The translations under genes and the position numbers were made by a program. The notes beneath the pieces were generated by a model that worked only from the letters and a program-made list of their open reading frames with translations, searched no databases and was not told where the DNA came from. From Coptis chinensis (taxonomy: Eukaryota; Streptophyta; Magnoliopsida; Ranunculales; Ranunculaceae), in NCBI GenBank assembly GCA_015680905.1, contig CM027378.1:86209501-86273500 (forward strand): a stretch of 64,000 nt of DNA, written 5' to 3'. Positions 33,379-44,648 of the stretch are shown piece by piece (positions within the stretch are counted from its first letter, which is position 1; each line of letters opens with the position of its first letter).

Positions 33379-33996
33379 AGCGCGGTGTAGATGATCTTTT
33401 GAGGGTGCAAATAGCAAGAGGTGGTGGAGGAGATGGTGCTGGAGGAAGGGGGTTGAGTTTGGTGTACTTTGGCCGGCGTCGGTCAATTCACACTGCCTTG
33501 TGTAGCAGCGAAGTGATGTGTGGGGGGACCAAGATCCGATTTTTGTGGAAGAAGAAGAAGAGGGTGGGTGGGCGTGGGTGCCTCGCGCGTGGGGTTTGTA
33601 CCCGGATTTTTTATTTTTGGGTCGGGTCAAAATTTTGGCCCAAGCCCAAATGAATATCAGAAATTCCTTTTATGTCGATCCCGAAATGTTCCGAAATTTC
33701 AAACGTGGAAATTCGATTCGTTTCAACTCCAAATTGAACGGATGAGATATCAAAACGATCGGCATTAAAAATGCCATCCACTAGAATATGAAAAAAAATC
33801 ACATTCAAACTTTTTTTTTTTTTTTTTTACTAACTTTGGTTTTTATTTATTTACACTTTTATATACAAATGTACAAGTCGAGAAGAACGTGTCAACAACA
33901 CCAGAAGTCCAAATAAAACAACACATTACAAAAGCCTTTTAACTTCGGGCAACTTTCATGTCGGCTCGGCTTAACCCAATCCAGCCGTGATGTGGC

Positions 33997-34218
33997 TTAA
34001 CCTTTATGTTTTGGGGGCCTAGGGTTCAGGACGGTACCATCCTTGACCAATGTGCAATGGTCTAATAATAATATTACCCTTAGTACATATGGTATAGCCT
34101 CAAACCGCCCCGAAATAGTCACATAGAAAACTGATCGGGGTTGGCCTGGTGGAATCCATTGCCCGTACGAACTAGGAAATGTCCGATGGTGCATATCATG
34201 ACTCTCTTTGGGCACCAT
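33997..34218 (-). CDS. Small conserved ORF of the Athila accessory region
   Basis: 73 codons. It reads YGQWIPPGQPRSVFYV, then GRFEAIPYVLRVILLLDH and VKDGTVLNPRPPKHKG. The homologous DNA at 63690-63930 keeps NGQWIPPYQP, GRFE and DGTVL in the same register but has stops there. It may be coding remnant or merely conserved element sequence; no family recognised. Confidence 0.3.
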   Translation of the reverse strand: MVPKESHDMHHRTFPSSYGQWIPPGQPRSVFYVTISGRFEAIPYVLRVILLLDHCTLVKDGTVLNPRPPKHKG

Positions 34219-34256
34219 GCTGGGTGCTAATAATAAAAAAAAACGAGTATATACAT

Positions 34257-34357
34257 GTTGAGTCTTTTTACGTCAGATCCTCAAGACGAATGTGAGTCTT
34301 TTAACGTCAGATCCTCAAGACGATTGTGAGTCTTTTAATGTCAGATCCTCAAGACGA
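34257..34357 (-). repeat. Three tandem 34-bp repeats after Athila integrase
   Basis: Three units of GTGAGTCTTTTAACGTCAGA followed by TCCTCAAGACGATT. The same repeat occurs in the opposite orientation in the plus-strand Athila-like element (53696-53790, three diverged units) and starts again at 63982 at the window edge. Confidence 0.85.
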
Positions 34358-34693
34358 TTCCCAACCTGTGGGAATAACGGGATGACGATGAAGTTTATCA
34401 TGCTGAGCTGGTGTTAGACAATAATATACCTTATACCGGCTCATCTCGGATAGAAGATCAAGACCTGGACAGAAAGGAGTTTGACAGTTCATACACCACC
34501 CTATCCTTTTTGCACGTCGCTTTCGAGCAAAAGTACTACGACCATTACCAATTCGAGATGGGTGAGATTTACACCAAATGATGAGTTGGAGTTCGCGAGG
34601 AAGAGAATAGAAAAGGGAAGAATAAGAAGGATTTGAAATTTTTGGTACCCATTGTTTTCCAGGAGGCACGTTTGCTCGATTATCAGAAGACAT
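34349..34693 (-). CDS. Uncharacterised 114-codon ORF after Athila integrase
   Basis: Starts MSSDNRANVPPGKQWVPK. Features: FYSLPRELQLIIWC, a basic patch ARKRRAKRIGW, a cysteine cluster CMNCQTPFC, and a C-terminal YYCLTPAQHDKLHRHPVIP. The CxxC plus Cys/His pattern could bind zinc. It overlaps the 34-bp repeats at its 3' end and lies 160 bp after the integrase stop. A weak TATA-like TATTTAAG lies upstream near 34817-34826. No family recognised. It is intact while gag and pol are frameshifted. Confidence 0.4.
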   Translation of the reverse strand: MSSDNRANVPPGKQWVPKISNPSYSSLFYSLPRELQLIIWCKSHPSRIGNGRSTFARKRRAKRIGWCMNCQTPFCPGLDLLSEMSRYKVYYCLTPAQHDKLHRHPVIPTGWESS

Positions 34694-34854
34694 TTATACT
34701 CAGTTCTGAAGTAGAGTTTTGTGGACTAAGGTTCCGGCGCTTGCAACCACACACTCTAGGGATTTTTAGAAAAGAAAATAGAATAGGGCCCGGCTACCCT
34801 AATTGCATACTTTTCCTGCTTAAATACATGGAAAGAAGTACACCAGCGAATCTA

Positions 34855-36700
34855 TTAGTCTGTGTAGACTGGATCATTGAGAAGAGTCTTTTCGACATCT
34901 GGAGAGCGCAACTCATGATAATGTTTAAGGCGCTGGCCATTTACTTGAAATTCGCTACCATCATTTACGTTTTTCACAGAGATAGCCCCATAAGGGGTGA
35001 CAACAGAGACAGTGAAAGGACCAGACCATCGAGTTTTTAATTTTCCTGGAAAAATATGTAATCTTGAGTTGTACATCAAAACTTTTTGACCGACTTTGAA
35101 TTATTTTCTCAATATGTGCTTGTCATGCACTCTTTTCATGTTGGCCTTTATAGGATTTCAAGAGATCATAGGCATCACTCCGAATTTCCTCAAGCTCATT
35201 TAACTGCAATTTTCTCTTTTCACCTGCCACGTTAGTGTTATAATTGAGGCTTTTGATGGCCCATAGAGCACGGTGCTCAAGTTCAACCGGCAGATGACAA
35301 GGTTTTCCAAAAACGAGGCGATACGGAGACATCCCTATAGGTGTCTTAAAAGCTGTTCTGTATGCCCACAAGGCATCAGATAATCGTAGAGACCAGTCTT
35401 TCCTAGATAGATTGACAGTTTTTTCCAAAATGGATTTGATTTCTCGATTAGAGACTTCTACTTGACCAACTGGTTTGAGGAGGATGATCACGGAGTTGCC
35501 ACTTTGTGCGTGACTCCATATTTCTTTACTAATGATTCAAAAAATTTATTGCAGAAATGTTTTCTCCCGTCACTAATTATAGCTTTTGGAACACCAAATC
35601 GAGAGAAAATATTTTCTTTTACGAACAAAATAACCGTTTTATGATTGTTAGCACGACATGCCAATGCCTCAATCTATTTTGACACATAGTCAACTGCTAC
35701 AAGTATGTATAGGAAGCCATGAGAATTTGGAAATGGACCCATGAAGTCGATGCCCCATACATCAAAGATTTCCACAATTAGAATGGGATTTAAGGGCATC
35801 ATATTGCGTTGAGTAATGCGACCTAACTGGCTGGAGCCGTTGCATGCTTTGCAATGCTCATGTGCATCTCTAAACAGTGTTGGCCAATAAAAACCACATT
35901 GTAGAACCTTGGCCGCAGTTTTCTTACCACTAAAATGACCACCACAAGATTGTTCATGGCAGAAGGATAACACATCGTTGTGTTCCCAGTCGGGAATGCA
36001 ACGGCGGATTAGTTGGTCTGAACAATACTTGAAGAGGTAGGGATCATCCCAGAAATAGAATTTCACAGTGGATAAAAACTTTTTCCGGTCATTACGAGAC
36101 CAAGATAAAGGGACTTCCTCGGTAACTAAGTAATTTACTATGTCGGCGTACCAAGGGGACGAAAAAATAGAGTACAAGTGTTCATCCGGAAAGGAATCAT
36201 AGATAGGTTCGGTATCAGTATCAACATCACTGACAAGTCTTGATAAATGGTCTGCAACCACATTTTCGCTACCTTTTTTATCTCTAATTTCGAGAGTAAA
36301 CTCTTGCAAAAGGAGAATCCATCGGATCAACCTTTGTTTTGCATCTTTTTTCGCTAATAGATAACGAAGTGACGCATGGTCAGTGTAGACAATAGTTGGA
36401 GAACCCACTAGGTAAGGACAAAACTTATCCAACGCATATACAACGGCGAGAAACTCTTTCTCAGTGGTGGTATAGTTACGTTGAGCTTCATTAAGGGTTT
36501 AACTCATGATAGTAAATGACAACCGGCTTATCTTCTTCGGCGTTGCCCTAGTACAGCTCCTATAGCATAGTAATTTCGCCGCGATCACACATTAATTCAA
36601 AAGGTTTAGACCAATCAGGTGGTTGAATTATGGGAGCGGTAGTTAATGCGGTTTTAATATCTCAAAGGCTTGTTTGCAACCTAAAACTGAAATAAAAACG
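34855..36700 (-). pseudogene. Athila RNase H and integrase (copy A)
   Basis: RNase H (about 36480-36240): [32 protein letters not shown] and [11 protein letters not shown]. Integrase: zinc region [16 protein letters not shown], core Asp in [10 protein letters not shown] (near 35750), second Asp in IISDGRKHF (near 35550), Glu in [10 protein letters not shown] (near 35450), then [14 protein letters not shown]. The C-terminal block at 34855-35079 (LHIFPGKLKTRWSGPFTV, VNGQRLKHY) is typical of Athila. A stop at about 35662 (after DYVSK) and several frameshifts inactivate it. Confidence 0.85.
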
Positions 36701-36706
36701 GCATCT

Positions 36707-37514
36707 TTAAGCGGGGAGATTTGTTAAAGGTCTAGCAACCTTTGAGAAATCTTGAATAAATATCCTATAGAAACCTGCGTGTCCTAAGAATGCGCGAATG
36801 TCTCGAACTGTTTTTGGTATAGGAAGTGAAGCAATTTTTTCTATCTTAGCTTTGTCGACTTCGATTCCGTCCTTTGAAATGATGTGTCCTAAAACTATTC
36901 CTTTAGTAACCATGAAATGGCATTTTTCCCAATTAAGAACAAGGTTTTTCTCTTCACAACGTGTAAAGACCTTTTCAAGATTTGATAGACAACTATCGAA
37001 AGAATCTCCATATATTGAGAAGTCGTCCATGAATACTTCCATAAACCGTTCAACCATATCACTGAAAATATGAAGCATGCAGCGTTGGAAAGTACCAGGT
37101 GCATTGCAAAGGCGAATGGCATTCGCCTATATGCAAATGTACCAAATGGACAGTGAACGTTGTCTTTTTGATCGCCACAGGTCTATGACTATCTGAAAAT
37201 AACCTAAATAACCATCAAGAAAACAATAATAGGCATGACCGCTAAACGTTCGAAAGCATCGATCAATGAATGGAAGTGGAAAGTGATCCTTACGAGTGAC
37301 GGCATTAAGTTTGCGATAGTCAATGCATATTCGCCATTTTATTTGGGATATGAGCGAAATGCATTCATCTTTATCATTTCGCACAACCGTAATGCCGATT
37401 TCTTTGGAACCGTAATGCAGGGACTCACCCAAACACTATCGAGATAGGGTAAATAATACCCGCATCTAGTAATTTTAACACTTCCTCTCGGACCACATCT
37501 TTCATGGTAGGGTT
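36707..37514 (-). pseudogene. Athila reverse transcriptase (copy A)
   Basis: Blocks: WRICIDYRKLNAVTRKDHF, PLPFIDRC, YYCFLDGYLGYFQI, then a frameshift near 37170, and 36707-37078 with the catalytic box as FMDDFS (usually Y/F-V/M-D-D), LNWEKCHFMV and GIVLGHIISKDGIEVDKAK. The expected PFGLCNAPATFQ region around 37090-37130 straddles the shift. Confidence 0.85.
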
Positions 37515-38430
37515 TAGGCGATTTGTGGTTCACGCGACGCCTTAGCATTTTCTTCCGGTGTATCACGATGGGTGCACACATTAGGTTCAATGCCTTTAAT
37601 GTCATTGAGGGACAATCCAATAGCGAACGATCTTTGTTGAATGACATTAATTAAACGAGCTTCCTGATCGTCAGTCAATTGTGAAGAAATAATAACTGGG
37701 TGACGACCATCTGCATCAAGCTGTACGTATTTTAATTCCGAAGGAAGAGGTTTTAAATCAGGGGTGGACGGAGTGGGTATTAAAGATTCTTGAGGAAGGT
37801 CATCATCCATGCAGTAAACAGATTGATGATCATCCAAGTTACTTGACATCACTGTTGTAGGGTCAAATAATGGTACTGACTCTAATAACTCATTTACTTC
37901 TTGTGTATAATCATCGTCCTCAAACTCAGATTCGCTAAAGGAAAGAAATTGGTACACTTCATCTTCAGGAAAAGAGTTTGTGAAATACTCTTGCAGAATG
38001 TTGTCAACCCTGTTGACCTCACCATCAATGTCAGGCTCTGGAAGTTGTTTCATCAACTTGAACACATTCACCTCGACCGAAAGATTTCCGAAGGACATGG
38101 TCATGGAACCATCTCTACAGTTAATAAAGGCATTAGCAGTGGCGAGGAACGGACGTCCTAAGATTATAGGAATGGAATCACATGCAACTTCTGTATCCAA
38201 AATAACAAAGTCTACAGGATAGAAGAAATCTTGGACTTTTACAAGGACGTTTTCCACAATTCCTTTTGGATACTTTATGGAATGATCGGCTAACTGTAGA
38301 GTCATGGTGGTAGGTTTGAGCTCATGAAGACCTAGTTGTTTAAATAAATAATATGGAAGTAAGTTCACACTAGCTCCTAAGTCTAGTAGTGCCGTGTATT
38401 TGTCACCTAAGGTGCATGGAACCGATGGTC
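37514..38430 (-). pseudogene. Athila aspartic protease and linker (copy A)
   Basis: The active site ALLDLGASVNLLPYYLF (just upstream of 38368) is followed by DFFYPVDFVILDTE and PIILGRPFLATANAFINC, the usual Athila protease. An acidic linker follows, leading to LKPLPSELKYVQLDADG and LNDIKGIEPNVCTHR, which precede RT. The frame is open from about 38430 to 37514 (284 residues from 38368), making it the least damaged pol segment. Confidence 0.8.
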
Positions 38431-38650
38431 CGCCAGTGGTCCTTGTATTTTACTATACCATTGTGTTCGTGATGGATGGAAACTGCTCAAATGAGGAACG
38501 CTTTGTTGAGGAACATTAGTTCTCCTTTTTGTGGTGCACATATCTTTCAGAAATTTTGCATGTTTTGGTAATAGTTTTAAGGCATCGAAAAGGTAAGTTG
38601 ATTGTTAAATTTTGAAAAGTCTCGAATTTCAAGCAAAATTCTCATCGGGT

Positions 38651-40464
38651 TTATTCTTTGCCAAAGCGCAGAAAACGGTGCCTTAGGACTGAATTTGGCA
38701 AAGGGTCTACTTGCTTGTTTCCTACATTTGGAGGTGTTGACTTTGTTGGATCCGGGGAATCTTCCATAGGTTCATTATTAGAAATAGATTCCTTGGAACC
38801 CTCTTTTTCCTTTGGTTGATCATCCGCATACGTATCGATTGTCTCAGTTTTTTCCGGATCGTAGAGTAGTGATTGCATGCACCTCACCTTGGTTGGGGGT
38901 GCTTGTACTAGGGCATTGGTGAGTTCAAAGGTCGCGGTTTTCTTTGGTTTAGGGTTTGGAACCGCCATGCAGGAAACACGCCTTCGACTCTTTTTTTCTT
39001 GCGCCAATTGCTGAAGTGATTGTTGGATAGACGTTAAAATTTGAGACTGTTGGTTCATGTAAGCTAAGAAAGTCTCGTTTGTCCTATCTGAAATGGGTTG
39101 CGCAGGTTGTGCAACAGGTAGTAGTTCACGATTATTGCTGAGAAGTTGTTGATTATAGTTGGGATCTGGATTAGCTGGAACAAGGCTGCGGTTGGTTTGA
39201 TAGTTTGCATTGGAATTATTTTGAAATTGACCTTGTTGGTATTGTTGATTATTTCCTCGGTATGGAATAAAATTGTTGGTAGGCGAGCAAGGTGGATTAG
39301 CGAAACCTGGAGGAGCCCCCATTTGTTGGTTATTTTGGCGCCAAGCGAAATTCGGATGTTGTCTCCACGATGCATTGGGAATTTTGAATGCACATGCCTC
39401 CTCCGATTGTTGAGTAGGGGAAGCATATAACAAGGGACAATATGCATCAGGATGGTCAGGACTAAGACAAAGGACACAAGGAGCGGTGTCAACGTTCATG
39501 ACTGGTTTTGGTAGTTGATCGTTTACTTGAACTGCAAGGGCATCTACTTTTTTAGTTAGGGATTCTATCAAATTTTTTATTTCGGGATCGGGTTTTACCT
39601 CAAAAATAGATGTGGCTTTTGTAACAGTATCCTTTGATGATCTAGACGACTCAGTGTTACCCCAGTGTGTACCTTTTTTCGCTTGTTTTTCAAGAAAAGT
39701 ATAAGCTTCAGTAGCTCCTTTGTCCATGAAGCAACCTCCGTTCATTATATCAAGAGTTTCTTTTTGATGATCAGACAGACCATTAAAGAATGAACGAACA
39801 AGGACAGCTTTGTCTAGTTGGTGGTGAGGACATTCTAACAGAAGATCAGTAAAACGACTCCATGCTTCCGTAAAGGATTCATGAGGATTTTGATGGAAGA
39901 ACTGAATTTTTCAAGCATTTCGGTTGTTTTCTTCTGAGTGTAAAATTGAAGCATGAAAGCTTGAACTAGTTTATTCCATGTGTCTATGGACTGTGGTTGT
40001 TGTCCTGCTAGCCAGATTGACGCTTTTTCTCGCTAAAGTGAATGGAAACAATCGAAGCAAGAGTTGCTCCTTAGAGGCTCTTTGGATGGTGAAATGTTGT
40101 TGCCACTTGTTGAAGCTTCACGAAGATGATTGTAAGGTTTTTCGTTCTCCAAACCATGATATATAGGTAACAAACTGAAAACGCGTTTGGTGGGATCTGA
40201 AAATCACCCGACAATGTCCTCAAGTTTGATGCGGGAAGAAGGTCCTTCCCGTAATGCGCAATATAGAAGTCCGAGAGGGCTTCTCTCACGTGGTGGAGGA
40301 TCGTCGGCCATAATGACAGAAGTTGATGGCGATGAAGGATTGTGATGAAGGTAATTAGCAGAAGAAGAACAATTTTTAGGTGAGAACTTACGCAATTGCT
40401 TATCGTATTTTTTTCGACGATAGGTATGTTCAATTTCTTTAGTGGAACCAGACCTTAATCTCAT
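38651..40464 (-). pseudogene. Athila Gag (copy A)
   Basis: Starts MRLRSGSTKEIEHTYRRKK at 40464. The capsid region (about 40200-39750) is frameshifted but readable: SLLPIYHGLENEKPYNHL, then ECPHHQLDKA. The C-terminal part is open at 38651-39745 and has one zinc knuckle CVLCLSPDHPDAYC (C-x2-C-x4-H-x4-C), followed by a Gln/Asn-rich stretch (QQYQQGQFQNNSNANYQTN). It forms the element's particle; nucleic acid binding is expected from the knuckle. Confidence 0.82.
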
Positions 40465-42083
40465 GCAAGCATAAAATTAGATCTAACTTACAGAAGGAAT
40501 TTAGTAGGACTCGAATTTTATTATTATCTTAAGCATTAGGGTTGAACAACATATGCCTAAGCTGCTGCTAACGTAGCAGTGAAGCTAGAAATACGTGTGC
40601 ATAAACCAACAGCCAGGTCATAAGAGAGATATGAGGGAGGATTTTCGTGCAAGCACAGTTCTAATTAAGTAACCTCAATCTTTCAAGTTTCCTAGACACC
40701 ATTGGAATATGATTAAGATTTATGGAATTAAAATTTATGCAAAGGCGGTATTAAATTAAATTAAATTAAATTTAATTAAATTTAATTTTTTTTTTAAAGA
40801 TTTATGCAAGGGTTAAAATACAAACATGCAAATACGATCTACTCATACAATACTAGGTGCAGTAGCATGTGAAGATATTCTACTTATACGTATAGCTATA
40901 CGAATAGGCAAGCTTGTGTCATCGATAAATACTTCCATACGTACAGGCAAATATATATCAGTAATACGTATATGTACGCTAATTTGTAAATCGATATTAC
41001 GTAAAGCGATATCATCAAGAATGAGCAAATTTGAATCACTCATAGCGTATCTAAATACATTAGCATCGTGAGAGATAGTATACATCGCAGATAAATCACG
41101 ACAAAACTAAACATGCAAGGTATTATACATAAACTAAAAATCGACTCTTGTATTGCATAATAATTCGATTTCGACAATACTCATTGAGATTAGAATGTCA
41201 TATAGAGAGAAGCGACTTTACCCGTAGGGTTTAGAAACAACTTACCCAACTCAGATTTTAACCCTCGTTGGAATGTTCTCCTCTTTCTTGACAAAATCGA
41301 CTTATTAGACAATACCGTGTACGTATACGTAGAGAAATATTAAACATGTAACAATAAACATTTATACGTAGAAAGACATATACCCATACAAAAAAGTACC
41401 ATTAATATGTAAATATACATTAATATGCAATTCATGTCCGTGTAATAGTATATAAATATTTACTGGTGTACGAACTTGATTCATGTATAATTCTAGGCTA
41501 AAACTTAAATAATAATCCATAAATTTTTCCTAATACTATATACATGGCATACATGCAGAAAAAACATAAAAAAATTACAATAATACTGAAAATTTGGAAC
41601 CTGTAGCTTCCCGCTTTTCCGCCTTTGAACTGAAACAAACGTTTCAATTCGTCGACGCGATTAATCCCAAAGGATTATCGAATTTTTCAGGTACAGGGCC
41701 AGATATTTAGGCCTGGAAATGGATCAAGGTAGATCAGGAGATGCTGATGGTTGAACAGGGGCAGCAAACAAGCAATTTGACTCGCGAACACGGGTCACAC
41801 CTGCGCACGCGACTCTACACACGCGCACGCGTGTCAAGTAATTCAGAATAAGTTCAAATTTTTCCAGAACTCTTATAATCGCCTACAGTGAGCTATCCTA
41901 GTCCTAACTTTTGGTACCTGGAAGTGGAACGAAAAATTTGTGAGCGAACAGGTCTATTGCGAGGCAAAAATCCAAAAATTTAACAAAAACGTAAGAACAA
42001 AAGAAAAGGAAAGAAAAGAAGAGAATGGGGGTTCCCCCTTTTTACAACTTCCGATCTGTAGAACACGTTCTATGGCTTTAGAA
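40465..42083 (-). other. Athila 5' untranslated region
   Basis: Between the PBS and gag. It contains a TTAAA/TAAAT low-complexity block (40750-40790), a zone rich in TACGTA and ATACGTAT palindromes (40880-41400), and a CACGCG-rich patch (41800-41840). The near-mirror ORFs at 40826-41085 are probably fortuitous. Confidence 0.5.
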
Positions 42084-42097
42084 CAGCAGCGACGCCA
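42084..42097 (-). promoter_or_regulatory. Primer-binding site of Athila copy A
   Basis: The minus strand reads TGGCGTCGCTGCTG, a decayed form of the TGGCGCCGCTGCCG seen in the plus-strand element at 49318. It lies three bases after the LTR end ATATCA. Confidence 0.6.
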
Positions 42098-42100
42098 TTT

Positions 42101-43565
42101 TGATATTAGCTTTTCCTTACGTCTTTAGAGTTTGAACTCTCTAAATTGGTACAAAAGCAACTCAAATTTCCTTACTCACGATTTTCGTTTTCGTAAAGCT
42201 AAAGTAAGGATTCGAACCAACCTAAAGTCTAGGACAACTACAAATTGGTTGTTACAATAAAGGGAACTAATGAGTAAGGTTATAATACTAATGCTAGGTT
42301 TTCTTTCCTACACAAACATTAAGAAAAACATTAAAGTTTGAAATCATGCACTTAATACAAAAGACAAATTACTAAAGAAAGAAAAGTGGAGAGCTAATCC
42401 TCCTCATGTGAAACTAACATTTAGTTGTTGATTTGAAAAGGTTTATTGATTCTTCCTAGACTCATAGACAAGCCCCTAATGGAAGAAAACTTGATCCCTA
42501 GCATGCATGGCTCACTTAAGAGAGCTCATACATGCTAGCAAGTGGAACCAAGCAATGACTTATCTCTAAGCTCATTGCTTTGATTCCTAACTAGACACTA
42601 CACCAACTATCATTTTGGGATAGGATGTAGAGCTAGTTGTTCTTCCTAACAACCTACCAAACCAGCAACAATTGTTTTTCCCTCACATGAGTTGGATTAA
42701 CTCCCCAAAAGGAAAGTTAGCTCATGATCCTTGGGACAAGGAAATTACAACTAGAAAAACAAAAAGAGAGAGAAAGAGGAAGAAGATAAACAATCAAACT
42801 CACTTCTTTTTATTTTCTAGAAGAAAACAAATGTTTCCTCCATTAAAACTATTACAAGCTTCTTACCAAAACTAAAAACTACTTATGATTTTTTTTTCAC
42901 TAAGGAACTAAAATAATGCCATGTAAGAAAAATAAGTCAAGGGAGTAAATGGAGTGTCCCCCACCTTTGTCTAATTTCTTCTCCATTTGAGAGAAATCTC
43001 ATTTCCTCCCACGTGAATCATCAAACCACATTAATTCATTTTCATCCACCACATTAAAACAAAGTGACACCTTGCCTTTTTTTCCACTATTAACACCTAA
43101 TCTAATTTATTACATGCAAGGTGTCAATTTTGCACCAATAATTTTTTATTTTTGTCTTGACATGCTCCATGATTGATGACTCATCCAATCTTGTGGCCCC
43201 GCGATAGTGGGTCCATGTGGTACCCATCGATGGCGGTCGGTCCGGTATTTTGGGCGTTTTACAACTTCCGCTTTATCGTAGAGTTCATCGCCTTTGATTA
43301 TGCGAGCAGCTCTCTTGTCGTGATTCAAGTCCCGGGTTCGAGAGGTAGGAGCTTTGGAAGTTTGATGCTTCGTGCGGATTTTGGAAGAATTCATATATAT
43401 GCGCAGTTCCTCGTGCTTTTATCGCAGTTTAACCAATATTTCCATTTTTACCGCAAATACCTGCAAAAGTATGAAAACATATTTATTTCATGATTATTAA
43501 ACACATAATTAACCAAATTTATATGTCTCAATGGGGTTTCATAATACACTTTTGGGTGCTTATCA
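42101..43565 (-). repeat. 5' LTR of Athila copy A
   Basis: On the minus strand it begins TGATAAGCACCCAAAAGTG and ends GCTAATATCA, followed by the PBS: TG..CA, 1465 bp. The 3' LTR is not in the window because the element is cut at 30646. The start is the same type as the LTR of the plus-strand element (TGATAAGTGC). Confidence 0.7.
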
Positions 43566-43570
43566 TTATT

Positions 43571-43864
43571 CAAATTTCAAAGTGGTGGGACTTTGAGTTT
43601 GCAAATCTTTGAATTTTTTTTGTAATATAAGTGAGTTTTAAAACTGATGTAGTAAAAAGAAGAAAATATATAGACCCGGCCCGACCCGGCCCTAAACTGT
43701 TAAAGAGGGCTTAGGGTAGGGTCAGGGCTTGAAATTTAGACTTATGACCCAGCCCGATCCGGCCCTATGGGGACTCTAGGGCCGAGCTGGCCCGACCCTA
43801 ATAACTGAAAGGCTTTAAATGTTTAGGGTCGGGCTAGCCCGACCCGGCCCATTGCCCACCCCTA
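43571..43864. mobile_element. hAT-like fragment, related to 8017-8213
   Basis: From AATTTCAAAGTGGTGGGAC to GGCCCATTGCCCACCCCTA, whose complement TAGGGGTGGGCAATGGGCC is a typical hAT MITE terminus. Its left part is missing next to the Athila LTR. Confidence 0.5.
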
Positions 43865-43887
43865 CGCCCCACCACCATTTTTACGCG

Positions 43888-44646
43888 GTCGGGCTATGGG
43901 TGTAGGTTCTATATTCAAACCCGACCCATCAAGCCGCCCGACCCGCATCATGTCAAAAGTCGTTGAGCCAATTCCGTTAACCCGCACAATTTCAAGACTC
44001 TAACTCTAATATTTTTGTATTTTGTTTATATTTTCTTTTAACTTTTGTAGGAATTTGGGAGATATGAACACAAACTTATGAGTTCAACATCAATTTCAAA
44101 TATTCAAGTTTGAACATTGGGGAAATATCAAAATTTCAAATTCAACTTTCGAATTTTGGAGAAGATGAATTATTCATTCTTGTCTTAATTTCGAATTCTT
44201 TTAGACCATAGATCCTTGCTCCTATCTTCATTTTATCATGCTATGGAAAATAATCAATTTACAAATGGTAAATCACGAGAAAGAAGCTTCAAATTTACAG
44301 ATATGGTTTTGGGTTCAAGTTCAAGTTTTTTTATTTTTATTTATTTTTTATTGATTGATTCCATTTTTTTTATCCATATTGTGAATTCGAAATATATTAC
44401 TTGCAGAATTAGAAAGTTTATTTTTGGGTGAAATTGGGTTAAAATGATAATTTCCACCCGACCCGGATGAACTGCCCAAAACCCACCCTATAAGCTAACC
44501 CAACAGGCCGGGTGATGGTACTAAGACATGACACTTCAATCCGCCCCATCGGGAACCACTGGATTTATATCCCCTAGACCCACCCCGACCCGGCCCATCA
44601 CTATTTGACCAGCAGTTGACCCGTCCCGCCCCGTATTACACCCCTA
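43888..44646. mobile_element. Second hAT-like non-autonomous element
   Basis: GGGTGTAGG / ATTACACCCCTAA ends with CCCGACCC-rich inverted subterminal sequence. The AT-rich interior has no recognised gene. Boundaries are approximate. Confidence 0.35.
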
Positions 44647-44648
44647 AC

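Noticed and set aside
40826-41085. Overlapping ORFs on both strands as a possible gene pair
   Set aside because: The mirror ORFs arise from palindromic TACGTA-rich sequence in the Athila leader and have no protein-like pattern.
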